Positions 22,801 to 33,679 are shown, counted from the first letter of the stretch. The stretch: 64,000 nt of DNA from Quercus robur (GCF_932294415.1 NC_065543.1:43856277-43920276); one strand, 5' to 3'. The notes: generated by a model from the sequence alone, not told the origin. Program-made: numbers and translations.

Positions 22801-23321
22801 GCGAAGAATACCCTGGAAAGAATATCGAGACTGTTTTTGATTTTGCAGAGATGGAGGATGATGAGAGGCGTGAGCTGCTGCAGATGTCAGATGAACAGTT
22901 GCTGGATATTGCACGATTTTGCAATCGGTTTCCCAATATTGATATGACATATGAAGTGCTTGAGAACGGAAATGTGAGAGCTGGGGAGGACATCACACTG
23001 CAAGTCACTCTTGAGCGGGATCTTGAGGGAAGGACAGAGGTGGGACCTGTTGATGCTCCCAGGTATCCCAAGACCAAAGAAGAAGGTTGGTGGCTTGTTG
23101 TTGGTGATACCAAAAGTAACCAGTTGCTTGCCATCAAGAGAGTCTCCTTGCAAAGGAATGCAAAAGTTAAGCTTAAATTTGCTGCCCCTGCAGATGCTGG
23201 AGAGAAGCAATATAACCTCTATTTCATGTGTGATTCATATATGGGCTGTGACCAGGAGTGTAGCTTCAGTGTTGATATCAAAGAATCAGCAGGCCCTGAT
23301 GAAGACAGTGGAAGAGAATGA
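16848..23321 (+). CDS. BRR2: BRR2-type DExH RNA helicase, U5 snRNP 200-kDa homologue
   Basis: This is the spliceosomal helicase that unwinds U4/U6 snRNA to activate the spliceosome, acting in the nucleus in the U5 snRNP. The product is 2157 aa, close to plant BRR2A size. I chose ATG 16848 (MAHMGGGAEAHARDKQYEYR) because it matches the family N-terminus; the 21 open codons before it come from the 5'-UTR exon and intron. Order: acidic N-terminal region with a DEEEDND-type stretch near 240; PLUG region about 250-345; first helicase cassette with Walker A APTGAGKT at about 511, DEIH at 623, SAT motif and LGRAGRPQYD; first Sec63 unit; second cassette with APTGSGKT at about 1357 and DELH at 1464; second Sec63 unit to the end. 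The second cassette has STS in place of SAT and SHASRP in place of GRAGRP, consistent with the catalytically inactive, regulatory C-terminal cassette known in Brr2. The coding sequence is one uninterrupted exon. Confidence 0.97.
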   Translation: MAHMGGGAEAHARDKQYEYRANLSLVLTTESRDTCEPVGEAESLWGKIDPKSFGDRAYRGKPSELDEKFKNSKRKEEYDPFFEPSPSRQSKRHRLQEESVLNLFEDGVYQPKTRETRVAYEAMLGVIQQQLGGQPLSVVSDAADEILALLKNETLRNHDKKKEIEKLLNSVPNAIFDQLVSIGRLITDYQDGGGDVAGNTGDDDVGVAVDFGVEDEDSDLDMVQEDEEEDNDVVEAYVSGAMQMGFAIDDDMSLNALSIGAYWLQGKISEAFEKEIDPQQCQKLAEDALKILADGDDREVESKLLVLLQFDKFSLIKYLLRNRLRIVWCTRLARAGDEEQKKKIEEEMMGMGPEFAAIVDQLHPTRASAKERQKNLEKSTKEEVQTLKDVSGEDEDRGKKGVVDRDADSGWRQRQLLDLDSIAFEQGGCLVSEKKTELPDGSYRHSSKGYVEIYVPALKPKPFDPNEKLIKVSDMPDLAQPAFEGMKELNRVQSGVYETALFKADNILLCAPTGAGKTNVAVLTILQQILLNRNSDGSFNHNDYKVVYVAPMKALVAEVVSNLSYRLQYYDVNVRELSGDQSLTRQQLEETQIIVTTPEKWDIITRKSGDRTYTQLVKLLIIDEIHLLHDNRGPVLESIVARTVRQIETTKVHIRLVGLSATLPNYEDVAKFLQVDLKKGLFHFDNSYRPVPLSQKYIGITVKKPLQRFQLMNDVCYEEVIAVAGKHQVLIFVHSRKETAKTARAIRDIALANDTLGRFLKEDSASREILRSQIDLVMSNELKDLLPYGFAIHHAGLTRADRQLVEELFSYGHVQVLISTATLAWGVNLPAHSVIIKGTQIYNPEKGAWTELSPLDVMQMLGRAGRPQYDSCGEGIIITGHSELQYYLSLMNQQLPIESQFVSKLADQLNAEIVLGTVQNAREAFNWLGYTYLYVRMLRNPTLYGLAPDALARDRDLEERRADLIHSAATILNKNNLVKYDRKSGYFQVTDLGRIASYYYITHGTISTYNEHLKPTMGDIELCRLFSLSEEFKYVTVRQDEKMELAKLLDRVPIPIKESLEEPSAKINILLQAYISQLRLEGLSLTSDMVFITQSAGRLMRALFEIVLKRGWAQLAEKALNLCKMVDKRMWSVQTPLRQFHGIPSDILMKLEKKDLAWDRYYDLSSQEIGELIRIPKMGRKLHKLIHQFPNLKLAAYVQPITHTVLRIELTITADFQWEDKVHGYVEPFWVIVEDNGGEHILHHEYFMLKKQCIDEDHTLNFTVPIYEPLPPQYFIRVVSDRWLGSQTVLPVSFRHLILPEKYPPPTELLDLQPLPVTALRNPTYEALYKEIKHFNPVQTQVFAALYNTDDNILVAAPTGSGKTICAEFAILRNFQKGADSVMRVVYIAPLEALAKERYCDWERKFGKGGLKMQVVELTGDSATDLKLVESGQIIISTPEKWDALSRRWKQRKQVQQVSLFIVDELHLIGGQGGPILEAVVSRMRYIASHVENKIRLVALSTSLANAKDLGEWIGATSHGLFNFPPGIRPLPLEIHIQGVDIVNFEARMQAMTKPTYTAIVQHAKNGKPALIFVPTRKHVQLTAVDLMTYSDVDDGEKKQFLLQTPEELKPFIDKIKDEMLKATLCHGVGYLHEGLTNLDQEVVSQLFEAGWIQVCVMSSSMCWGVPLSAHLVVVMGTQYYDGLETAHIDYPVTDLLQMMSHASRPLLDNSGKCVILCHAPRKEYYKKFLYEAFPVESHLHHFLHDNLNAEIVAGVIENKQDAVDYLTWTFMYRRLTQNPNYYNLQGVSHRHLSDHLSELVENTLNDLEVSKCVAIKDDMDLSPSNLGLIASYYYIIYTTIECFSSLTSKTKMKGLLEILASATEYAQLPIRPGEEEVVQRLITHLRFSFENPKCTSPHVKANALLQAHFARQTVGGNLALDQREVLLSASRLLLSMVDVISSNGWLSLSLLAMEVCQMVTQGMWERDSMLLQLPHFTKELAKKCEEYPGKNIETVFDFAEMEDDERRELLQMSDEQLLDIARFCNRFPNIDMTYEVLENGNVRAGEDITLQVTLERDLEGRTEVGPVDAPRYPKTKEEGWWLVVGDTKSNQLLAIKRVSLQRNAKVKLKFAAPADAGEKQYNLYFMCDSYMGCDQECSFSVDIKESAGPDEDSGRE

Positions 23322-23913
23322 CCAGGTCATCATTTTTATTTGCTTTTAATCCCTAGTTATTTTTCCTTTGTGATATCTTGAACATTGTGAGAGGGTACTG
23401 TTATGTTATTTGATAATGTACAAGCCAAATACCTTTGCATGTTTTGAAGCAACTGGATCTTAGCTAATAGATAAATGTCTCTGCTAGCTTGTGTCTAATT
23501 ATTATTTATGGTTTGGGGAAAACTGATTAACTCCTGCTGTAGTTTTATCTGTGCTTTATTTGGTTGAATTGAGAACAGGTGGTGGGTATTTTTATTATTA
23601 TTATTATTTTTATGTGTATTCAAAAACTTTTGGTTTTATATGGCAGCCTTAACCTTTTTTATTTGTTGCCTGCCAACAATTTTGAGCTTGTAGAAGGTGC
23701 CCTGGCTTTTTGCTGTTTATTTAGTTTTCTGAATGTGTGTGGCCCATAGAGAGTGATTACCCAGTAAAATTCCATTGATGACTAATAATGTTGGTTAGCT
23801 TTGGTAAATTTTTATTTTATGTTAACAGGTCACCTTTCTTAGTTTGAATATTCTCTATGCTTAATTTCTCTCTCACATTCTTTTTTCTGTTGCTGCACCT
23901 TGTAAATCTTAAA
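23322..23913. other. BRR2 3' UTR and downstream spacer
   Basis: AT-rich sequence follows the stop codon with no further ORF. The transcript end cannot be placed from sequence; several weak AATAA-type signals occur. Confidence 0.5.
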
Positions 23914-24628
23914 GGCTGTTTGGATAGTCTGTTTTCGTAACTCAATTCTCAGTTTTCATAACTCATAACTCAAAAAAAAATGGTGGAACCTATAGCTCAA
24001 TATCCGTTTGGTGTACGATAACTCTGTTTCCATCATTCAATTCTTTAATTTTTGAGTTATGAGTTATGGAAACTGAAAACACATTTTAGCTGTTTTTAGT
24101 TTCCATAACTCATAACTCAATGGCATTTCCGTAAATAACACTACATGGAGGGACTCACTGTCAGTCACAGTTGCAACTTTTGACCATTTTTTTTTTCTTC
24201 TTCACTGGGTTCGGTGCGTGTGTTCTTCATTTTTTTTTTTTTTTTTTTTCACACTAGTGGCTTCTTTATGTTCTTCATTGGGTTCAGTTCTTTCTCTTTT
24301 TTTTTTTTTTTTTTTTTTCTTTCACTGGGTTCTTTTTTTGGTAGGGTTTTTTTGGGTTCAGTTCTCTCTCTCTCTCTCTTTTTTTTTTTTTTTTTTTTTT
24401 TTAGTACCCAAACTCACTAAATCCAGTTAATAATTAAAAAAAAAAAAAAAAAAAACCTGCACCGAGTGACAGATATGAGATTTACAAATAGTGTGAAAAA
24501 TATTGAGCGATGGAAAGTGAGTGATGGTGCCAAACGGGTGTGAAAACTTAAGTGATGAGTTATGAATGATGATTGATGGAAATTGAGTGACGGAAATTAA
24601 GTGATGAAAAAAATTCATCCAAACAGCC
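23914..24628. mobile_element. MITE with GGCTGTTTGGAT termini
   Basis: Inverted termini GGCTGTTTGGAT and ATCCAAACAGCC are flanked by a 7-bp direct repeat TCTTAAA (23907-23913 and 24629-24635). Inside are CATAACTCATAACTC repeats on the left, several pure T tracts in the middle, and GTGATGAGT repeats on the right, related to the right end at 606-838. The flank length is one short of the usual hAT size, so the superfamily is uncertain. The T-tract ORFs near 24214-24430 are not genes. Confidence 0.75.
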
Positions 24629-24635
24629 TCTTAAA

Positions 24636-25172
24636 TTTTGAGCACGACTTTTCTAAGCATATGGAATCTCCTCTCGTATGCTGGACTTTGTTTGTCTGGA
24701 TTAATCCCATTCTTATATTGCAGTGGTAGCTTGAGATTGGAGAGGGAATTCGGTATTCACCTCATCTAAGAATGTGAACACCAACATCCCTCTTCAAGCT
24801 AAAGCTGAATCTATACTGGCTATTTGATGCAAATCACGAATTTGGTTTCTTTGTGGAAGGGTTTGGTCTCCTTCTTTTGTGGGTATAATTTGAAAGAAGC
24901 CCTGCCTTTAGTGTAACTGAATTTTCCTGGTTTTGTTTTTGTTTGCAATAAAAGTTTTTCATTGCATCAAAAAATAGTTGCCCGTAGGAGTTTGATTAAT
25001 TGCATGAGGATAAACTGCTTAGCCCGTCAGGGGTGAAAAGCCCCTGAATTACCCGATAATTGGTTATAGCGGGTGGGGTTAGTTGCCCATAGGAGTTTGA
25101 TTAACAGTGAGGATTGTTATACAATATGCCTTGCGACGTGCAACTAATCTAAGTGAAGTTCTTCAATGTCAT

Positions 25173-25208
<36 letters not shown>

Positions 25209-25210
25209 TT
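24636..25210 (+). repeat. Possible retroposed sequence with A-tail
   Basis: Two copies of GTTGCCCGTAGGAGTTTGAT (24976 and 25082; second with one change) are followed by a long A tract (about 25171-25205). Just before the first copy lies GCAATAAAAGTTTTTCATTGCATCAAAAAA, which looks like the polyadenylated 3' end of a transcript or LINE. The type of element is not clear. Confidence 0.35.
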
Positions 25211-26146
25211 TGGATTCCATCTCACAATCTGTCTATCAATGCAATGTCTGCCCGTTAGGAATTATCCAATCCTAAAATTGTATCTCATGTCTATATTTTA
25301 TTATGTTTGCTGTGGCCAATTGGCCATTATAATGTGTAGACTATATAGAGAATGAGAGGGAAGTAAATGACACGAGGGGAAAAAGAGAATCATTTAGTTT
25401 AATACTATTCTATTTGATGGATAATTGATATGAGATTTGATGACCTATTGTGTTTTTATATACAAGGATTTAACAAATCTAATGACATCTAAATTAGAGA
25501 ATTTACATAACTTCTTTTTATATTTTCAATGTATATTACATCTAAACAAAGAAATTTGTAATTACAAGAATTTTAAATTTAGAAATGTAAGTCTTATCAT
25601 TTGTGAATTTCTATGTAATTAACACTTATTACTTTCTCAAAAAAAAAAAAAAAAAAAAAAAACACTTATTAATCCAATGGTTCAATTAGTGAAAATTAAA
25701 AATCATTTCCACATCTTGTCCCAATCCTTTATTGGTTCTATAGGCCATCCATTGTTTACCAATACCTCTCTCTTTCTTCTTCTTCTCTTTTTTATTTTTT
25801 TATTGTTTATTTATTTATTTATTTTTTTATGAATGTTCACCAATACCTTCCTAACTATTATACTGGAGCAACTCATAAGCCAGATGCCATAATGACAAAA
25901 ACTGGACAAAAAAAAAAAAAAAAAAAATCATAGATCTATTGTAGCACAAGTTTTTGTGTAGAGTCTTTAATCATAGTTCTGTTGCAATAAGATATATAGA
26001 AAAGAAAAAAGAAAAATCAATGGCACTAGGTATTGTGCAAAGTCTTATATCATAGTTCTGTTGTAATAAGCATATATAGAAAATATCCAATAACACCATA
26101 ATGTCATTCTTTTTTTTTTTTGGTAGAAAAATATAAAGTCATTCAG
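25211..26146. other. AT-rich spacer, no gene
   Basis: Nothing beyond poly-A/T tracts and a locally repeated phrase (TCATAGTTCTGTTG-AATAAG, about 25971-25989 and 26052-26070). Confidence 0.6.
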
Positions 26147-26170
26147 CGCTAGAAGGAGGGCTTGAACCTC

Positions 26171-26203
<33 letters not shown>

Positions 26204-26220
26204 AACTGAGCTATTCCAGC
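26147..26220 (-). tRNA. tRNA-Asn (GUU), nuclear type
   Basis: On the minus strand a 74-nt cloverleaf starts GCTGGAATAGCTCAG. The acceptor GCTGGAA pairs with TTCTAGC, followed by the discriminator G at 26147. The D-arm has GCTCAGTTGGTTAGAGC (A box), the anticodon stem GTGGC/ACCAC holds loop TGTTA with anticodon GTT, and the T-arm is GGAGG-TTCAAGC-CCTCC (B box). A T5 run on the minus strand (26127-26131) can terminate Pol III. It matches plant nuclear tRNA-Asn and not the plastid trnN, and has no intron. It probably supplies a normal cytosolic tRNA. Confidence 0.95.
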
Positions 26221-27487
26221 CGTACATCCATAGTGTCATTCTGGTATTAACCAACACCTACTACTTGAGTACTTTCATGACTTTCCAATTTTATTCTGAA
26301 TTTTACCTGTTTTTTAAGAGATGATTCAGTAATTTCAACGTATTTGGACTTTTATGTTCTTCCACCATTCAAATTCTGATTAATTAAATAAAATAAATGC
26401 ACTATCTGATAATATTATATCCACATAGAAGTATGTAATGCTTGCATGTCTACCACAATTAAAATAAGACAAAAATTCAATTTATACCCTATAATTTTGG
26501 TTAATTGTCATTTTAATCATTTAACCTTGATAACTTTGTTATCTTAGTTTTTCATTTATTGTTGTTTGAAATTTTTTTTTTTCACTTATCCAAAAAAAAA
26601 AAAAAAAAAACATTGTTTTAAAAACTAGATTAAGACAGAGGTGTTGTTTTATTTAGGACCAAAAAAATGGTAGAAGTAGAGTGTGTTGTTTATTTCTATG
26701 TTTTTGAATAAAGGTGTATTGTTATATTTATAATACATTTTTTCTTAATTAATTTTTTGAATTTGTTAAGGTTTAATACTCTATATTTTGATTTTCTATT
26801 TGTATGGTTTTGGAGATTATTATTTTTTTCATGTTAATATTTGTAGTATATATTTTGTTCTCTTTTTTTAATACAAGATGTGAAGACTCACTTCAAATAT
26901 ATTATTTTTTCAGAAACTTTCTCAGTAAATATTATTGGTGATAAAAATTTTATTTTCTATGGTAGAATTATGAAATTAATTATTTATAACCTCGCCAATT
27001 ATTATTTACCCTTAATTGCTCTATGACCACTTCGGATATATATTTTAGGGTCAATGCCGTTTACAAAATTTTTCCTTACATACTTACCATTTTAAATTTT
27101 ACCCCATAAAAAAAAGAAAAATGGAGGGTTGCAAAATGAAGTCTATAGTTGAAAACCTAATGGCCCGTGGAAGAAACACTAGAAACATCTTAAGTGAAGT
27201 TTAGTGCTACTTCTCTGTTGGTTAGTCATGACAAAAATATTAGACTTTGTAAGTTTGTAACTTTGTTTAACCCCGCTTACACCAAAAATTAATTGGTATT
27301 TTAGTTTGATGATAAAGAGCTATCATCAGGAGTGAACGTCATAGGTTGAAACTTTCTCTCAAAAAAAAAAAAACTTCCAAACTTTTATTCAAGTTGGAGG
27401 TACATTAATATTTTAGAGGTCCATTTGTGTAGGATTGACATCACAGATGTTTTGTCACTCAAGGCTTAAACACTCTTAAGGGGGCAC
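26221..27487. other. AT-rich spacer, no gene
   Basis: Very AT-rich with poly-A/T runs. No ORF, inverted termini or RNA gene could be supported. Confidence 0.6.
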
Positions 27488-28078
27488 CAGGGCCGACTGA
27501 ACCATATAAGCAATTGATGCAATCGCCTAAGGCCCCCAAATAAAAAAAGGCCCCCATTTGTAAAAAAAGAAAAGAAAATTATATATATATATATATAATA
27601 TTTATCTATATATTTTAATTACAAAAAAAAAAAATTAAGTACTTTTATTGGTCAATAAAATGCATTAAGAAAGCCATATTGTGTCCTAAAATGCAGAATA
27701 CTACACAATAATAATGCACACAACTTGATAGGACAAGACTGCACAATGCACATAGTACTGTCTTGTCCACAAGCCCCAACACATCACAAGGCCTAAGTTA
27801 AGCTGGCCCCCACACGGCCCCACGGTAATTAATAAGTTATCACATTTTTTTTTAATACAAACTCTTACTTTATCAATTATTATAAATTATCACACCAATT
27901 AATAATTTGATGTATATTATATCAACTCATTTGTATTATAGTCATACTAATTTATTGAACCATGTAATAAATTGATTTTTATTTGTACAAATTTAGACTT
28001 TAAAGTTTTTTTTTTTTTTTTTTTTAAATCCACTTACAATTTTCACCTAAGGCCCCCTAAATTGTTGAGCCGGCCCTG
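27488..28078. mobile_element. hAT-like non-autonomous element with CAGGGCCG termini
   Basis: Left terminus CAGGGCCGACTGAACC and right terminus GAGCCGGCCCTG are inverted repeats, each followed inwards by CCTAAGGCCCCC-type sequence. A direct repeat of GGGGCAC (7-8 bp; exact size blurred by the G run) flanks them. The interior is AT-rich with a TA microsatellite at about 27579-27597 and no transposase. The 108-aa ORF at 27972 begins inside and runs out of the element, so it is not a gene. Confidence 0.7.
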
Positions 28079-30319
28079 GGGGCACCAAGAACTTTTCGTT
28101 TTCAATACTTTATTGCCAAAAGGATTTGAGATCACCGCGCCACTCCAAGGTGACCCGGTTTTGAAGAATGCTGATTTTGGAAGAGCAACAAATTTTGTAA
28201 ACCAAGATAAGGTACAGCATAAAAGTACAAAAAAAAAAAATGCAAGCATATTGATGTTTCAAATTTCAATTCTAATTACAGCAACAGTTTATCGATGATG
28301 AGCATCGTTACAACTTCTTCCTTGAGGTTCTTGTTATTCCTTCTTGATCTCTATGCTAAAGCTATGTTGAATTCATGACCTTATGTAGATGACATTCATA
28401 TCTGTATGTAACTGGCATTTTTTTCCCCCCACAACTCTACCAGCCTTGCTTTTGGGTAGTCATTCTCGGTGGAGTTTTCATCTCAAACACCCCAAATTTT
28501 AGAAAACTTGTGGGACCCACTCGACTGACTGTACACAGAAGAGGAGCAAAAGCATGAATAGTGGAAAAAGGATAAGTAATAATAGCCCAGGAAAAAATCT
28601 ATTAAAATGGAATTAGGAGCTTGATTAGACAATAAAATAAGGGGTGAAAAACTTTCCAATGGTTTGCTTGAAAATCTTTAGATATACATTACCTGATAGG
28701 TTAATTTCTTGTTGCAGATGCACATTCTTTTCCATTATAATGCAGATTTAGAGGGGTAATGCTATTTACATTTAAAAATTGGTCGTGCAGGCTAGGCTCT
28801 ATTGGGCTTCATCACTTGATATTTCTTTTTTTCACCGACAAGGTTGAACTAAGTTGAAAAATTCCCTTATTGCATCACAGTGATCATCCAAAAAAGGATA
28901 AAGTTTGGGGGCTTACGCTTCCCTCAGCTTGTGATTGATAGAATAAACTAAAGACTAGTCATTGTCCCATCCCAGTCTTGTTTGTTTATAAGTATCAAAT
29001 ATGGATTCTTTCATCCCCATCCCAATCTTTTCGTCCCGGAAGGAACAAGCAAGAATGCTAATTGGACGAGGAATTGAGCCGGGCTATATGTATAGAGTGG
29101 AGGGGGGAGAAACCTCCATTCCAAAGACGTGGCCCAGGCACCTCATCAGCTCAAAAAGGAGCCTCTAGTAATAATGTCTGATTAATTCCTTTTTCTGCAA
29201 TCCCACTCTGTTGTTATTAGTACAAAACTGAAAGGTATATCCTTAGAGGTATCACCTCTTCCTTTTTTATTGGCTAGGCTCTTTCAATTATGGACTACTG
29301 GCTTCATCGTCCGATTTTTTTTTCTTCCATAAGGTTGGGTTGAGTTGAAAAATTCTCTTATCCAAACTTATATGCACCCGTAGATCAAACCACATATTAT
29401 ACACAAAGTAATAATGAAATTTCGAAATTATTGATGATGTAACAAAATCCGTATGCACGTTACATTATTAAAATCAGTAAGACTTTAACGAAATACGACT
29501 ATAAGGTTTGATTTCATAAACCCGATCTTAAGGGGATTTGTTCAAATTGAAAGTCTGAAGACATTGGTGAAATTCCTTACTTTTAAGGAAACAATGAAAA
29601 GTCATTTTGAACCAAGTTTTTTGAGATAAAAGATAGATTCCGAACCAAGTTTTAATCGGGATTGTTATCTTTCGTAGCAAAGCTTCTTACCGAGGATAAC
29701 TTGTTTGGTAGTGTGGAAGTAGTAATGGCTACCAAACCCACCTTGTGTTCTTTCACGTTACTTATTTATTTTTTGGATGAATTTTCACATTCAATGTGTT
29801 TCTCACTGCAATGCAAAGTCACTAAATTTGAGCATGACTATTTAGAGTAGAACCCATCTGCCATTCTGTTTTTGGCAAGAATGTTACTTCAAGAGACTTC
29901 ATGTCATGTGATGGTAGCATGGGCTAGTTGGCTCTTTCTTTGTGTGCAATGTCAGCTATTGGAACAGTAATTAAATTACAGCAAAACACGATTATGTTTT
30001 CCATACTTTCCATGGCGTGAAATGGGATTTTATTAAAAAATAACTATAAAACCCAATCTATATTATTAGTTAGACAACGTTTCAAACATATTTGGTTTCT
30101 AACAATTCGAGTTCTCTGTACTCGATTTTGCCCAATGAATTTGCACTTGGAAAGTTAGAAATGAAATTTGTTTCAAACCTTGCCTAACTAATAATATAGT
30201 TTGCGTTTTATAGTTATTTTTTAATAAAATCCCCGTGAAATGAGAGGAAAACATTTTATCCGTGAAACGTGTGTAAAACATTTTAATTTTCCAAAGAGGT
30301 AATCAAGGTAAATTCGTAA
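28079..30319. other. Intergenic, no gene recognised
   Basis: Two diverged copies of a roughly 90-bp segment (GGCTAGGCTCT ... AAGTTGAAAAATTC) lie at about 28787-28876 and 29272-29360, and a short inverted pair (TTAAAAAATAACTATAAAAC type) at about 30035-30075 and 30180-30230. The ORFs are short and unrelated to known families. Confidence 0.5.
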
Positions 30320-30654
30320 TAGAGAAATGATAAAGTTTAGTTACAAAATTAGATGTAATTTATAACTGTAACTTTACTCAATATCTTTTTATTGGAGGTA
30401 AATTTTGACAAATCCATTATTATATTACATCTTCTTCTTATATCTTCCATGCTTGCATAATTTCAAAAAAAATTAAAGATCAATAGTTATGTCATTAATA
30501 AATTTTTTAAATTGCAAGTTTTTGTAGTTTAAAATTATGCATAAAATATGAGTTTATAGATCATTTAATAAATAATATCCGATTGACACAAAATTTGACA
30601 GGTGTATTAAAAGCGTAAAGAACATATAATTTAATGGTTAGATTTTTAAAATAT
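30320..30654. repeat. Dispersed AT-rich repeat, copy cut by the LTR element
   Basis: Phrases such as TTTTTATTGGAGGTAAATTTTGACAAATCCA and AATTAAAGATCAATAGTTAT recur in order at 36200-36850. The LTR element 30660-36165 inserted into or beside this repeat. Confidence 0.6.
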
Positions 30655-30659
30655 GTAGT

Positions 30660-31417
30660 TGTAAGGACACAAAATCTGTGACAGCCCAGCGACGATGTTG
30701 GGCTCGCACACGGAAAGTCCCTCACAATAATATTTGTAGAGAGTGGGGTTAAAAAGCCAGCGTTGGATCACAGGATGGCATTTTGGGCCAGACTTTAGAT
30801 GAACCAACATGAGATAAAGCTTTGGGCTGGATATTCAGGCCCTTCGTCCTTGTATTAAGGAGGATCTGGCTCCTCGGATACTGTCCGAGGAGCGGTGGTG
30901 TTGTCCCCGATTGCCCGTCGGCGGGTTTTTTAGGTGATGTCCGGCGTGTATTCTTCAGACATTCTCTTTCATCAAGTTCTTTTTTCAGGAGCTCCATGGG
31001 AGTCCTCCCTTTGGTCACATAACATTCTCTTTTATACTAGCCTACGTTCGTTGTCCTTCGTCCACGTGTAGGGTCGATCTTTCCAGGGCAGATATCTGTC
31101 CCATCAGTCTAATCCCTGAATTGTGGGAGATGATCCATAAAGCCTAAAAATCTGGCTCTGTCTGGGGCGATGTCATGTCAATGAAGGATATTTAAAGACT
31201 ATTTTCGTGAGATATTTTCTGATCTTTCAAGTCTGCCTGTATCCCATTCTTGTCAATGGGGTTCGGGGCTTTCCGAGGACTGAGCGGTCCTCGGACGTAC
31301 CTTTGAACCACATTGGGCTCACTATTTCTGGGCTTGGGCCCTGGCCTCCTTTAGTTTGGTGACCTGTGGACTCCCCATAAGCGAGCGAGCCGGGCCCATA
31401 GACTGTTGGGCCCCACA
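30660..31417 (-). repeat. 3' LTR (left) of the 5.5 kb element
   Basis: Ends are TG...CA in either orientation. It contains two perfect hairpins with a shared CCGAGGA core: CTCCTCGGA/TCCGAGGAG (30870-30892, 5-nt loop) and CCGAGGAC/GTCCTCGG (31273-31294, 6-nt loop). Confidence 0.9.
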
Positions 31418-31749
31418 ATAGCCCCTCAAAACCCTGCTGTCCAACGTCTGGGTTGGAAAGGTGGGTTTTGGTAATACCGAGCCTTGACTGCGGCTCATTT
31501 AATTCGGCCCTTGATCAACGTTGATGACTCTTCACCTCCACGAGGGATGCGCCGGTCTACGAGCCGTTTTTCCTGGATTTACGTACGTGGCCGTTATGCC
31601 GCGTGGTTATCTGCAACGTGCCTTTAATCTCTTGCCATTTACGAGACCTTCCAGATGCAACGGTTACTGATGGTGTGGGAGAACGAAACGGCGCGTCATA
31701 CTCTGGATTTCCTTGAGGATTTGAATGTGTCTCATACCCTCTTCTTCGT

Positions 31750-32470
31750 CCCCTATATAAAGAGAGAAGACAGAGGGTGACCCTTTCATATCCGAATCCC
31801 TCACGTTCTTCCCAGAATCCATTTCCTCCATCCGGTTACTCCCTATTCAATAATACTTATCTCATAATAATCCACCATGAACAAACCCTTCTTTTCCCAG
31901 AAATACCATGTCCTGATAAAACTTGAGATGGCTCGGTCGGGGCAAGGATGGCGGAGGCTTAAGATTTGCCTCCCCATTCTTTTAGCCAAAATCCGAAGCA
32001 GGGACTCGTCACACCCCATTTCTGGTGTGACTGAGTCGAAAGCCTCCCTTGTCATCTCCATCCGCTCTCTCATGAGCATACCTAATATGGCTCCCCTTTT
32101 CCCTCTTTTGCTCCTTTTACTTTCTTTTCATTGCTTCCCTCTTCTTCTCCTCCTTCCCGCTCATGTCCTCCATCTTCTTTTTCCCTTGCTTTTTTCAGCA
32201 ACAAGAGCTTGCTGAAGTGCTTCCATGTGTTCCAATTCTTCTTCCTTGTCCTTCATTATTTTTGTATAAGGTTCTTCTCCTGATATGAGCAGTTCTGAGG
32301 CAGAGATTTCAGAGAGACTTTGAAGGCGAATTCAGAAGACACTTGGTGGTTTACTTAGTTATGTTACAGTTGTTGTTACTGTTTTAGCAGTTTATTTCTT
32401 GTATAGGCTTGTTTAAGCCCTTCCTTGTATGTTGTAACAATTTTTCATATTAATAAAAGTGATTGTTACT
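31750..32470 (+). other. Putative antisense transcription unit 1 inside the LTR element
   Basis: On the strand opposite to the element, TATATAAAGAGAG lies at about 31754-31766, then a leader of about 110 nt, then ATG at 31877 in good context (CCACCATGA). That opens a 112-codon ORF to 32215, and TTAATAAAAGTG, a polyadenylation-like signal, follows at about 32450. The ORF has a KIRSR motif near residue 40 and a Leu/Phe-rich hydrophobic tail that might be a membrane segment or only simple sequence. The layout recurs at 33680-34310. Extra ORFs in antisense orientation are known in some Tat-lineage elements; whether this is one is inference. Confidence 0.4.
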
Positions 32471-32919
32471 CTATTTCGTATGTATTGTTTATATATTCTA
32501 ACGAATGTGAAAGCGCTGCTCGGCATAATAGTATAGCATTTCAATCAATAATATATAAGACTAAAGTAATCGTTGATAAAATGATGCCACGATGACTTTA
32601 ACAAAATTATTATTCAACATAACAATCCGACTAGTGAGGAATGGGACTTATCTTAAAATTAGCCATGATGGGTATGAAATGCTTCGATAAGATGTAAGAA
32701 GTAGCTATCCGAGGACGTGTTACCCACCGGATGAATGGCCTCTTTAGGTTGACGATCATCAGGTTGTCCTGCCCCTTTCATGATACGTGAGACTTAACCC
32801 TTTCCAGTATTTAAGCTGAAAAAATTCCTTCATTAGGACAGTTGATTTCCCAAGAAGCCTGAGTCTGAGGACTTTGCAAAACCTGGGCTTTGTTCAGGAC
32901 TTATACATTTTATCTTATG

Positions 32920-33390
32920 TACTTGATTCTTCCCTTAGGCTTGAGTCCGAGGCTTGTGTCTTTGTCGGTACTTGACTTTCCCTTTTAACTTGAGTCCGAG
33001 GACCATGCAAGCCTTAGGTTCTGTCCAAGACCAATGTCTGCGTCAGTACTTGGTTTTCCCTTTTAACTTGAGTCCGAGGACCATGCAAGCCTTAGGTTCT
33101 GTCCAAGACCAACGTCTGCCTCAGTACTTGGTTTTCCCTTTTAACTTGAGTCCGAGGACCATGCAAGCCTCAGGTTCTGTCCAAGACCAATGTCTGCATC
33201 AGTACTTGGTTTTCCCTTTTAACTTGAGTCCGAGGACCATGCAAGCCTTAGGTTCTGTCCAAGACCAACGTCTGCATCAGTACTTGGTTTTCCCTTTTAA
33301 CTTGAGTCCGAGGACCATGCAAGCCTTAGGTTCTGTCCAAGACCAACGTCTGCGTCAGTACTTGGTTTTCCCTTTTAACTTGAGCATCTC
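32920..33390. repeat. 78-bp tandem array, about 6 copies
   Basis: Near-identical 78-bp units contain TTGAGTCCGAGGACCATGCA and GTTCTGTCCAAGACC. The period is 26 codons, so a plus-strand frame of 146 codons (32954-33394) stays open across it. Related to the 84-bp array at 34600-35178 through the shared TCCGAGGACCATGCAAG segment. Confidence 0.9.
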
Positions 33391-33679
33391 TTGAGGTGCC
33401 AAACAGGGTGTCCCTGGGCCTTCACGCAAAGCGGGCCTGGGCCGCGAATTCAATGGACCCGCAGATTAAGAGATATTTCTGCAACCTCTGGCCATGCAGT
33501 ACTTCTCTGACGCCCCAAGGATCGAGGCGCGCCTTTACGAGGCTCTTTGAATCTCTGGGCTGCAGTTGACGTTGGAAGTTGAGCCAAGATTACTTTGTCT
33601 GTAGTGCTCCTTGGGACGCCGCATGAGTTGACTGCCATCATCTTGTCTTTTCAAATAAATAGGAGGAAGAAAAGGTTGC

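Noticed and set aside
24214..24430. Phe-rich ORFs
   Set aside because: They are translations of poly-T tracts in a MITE.
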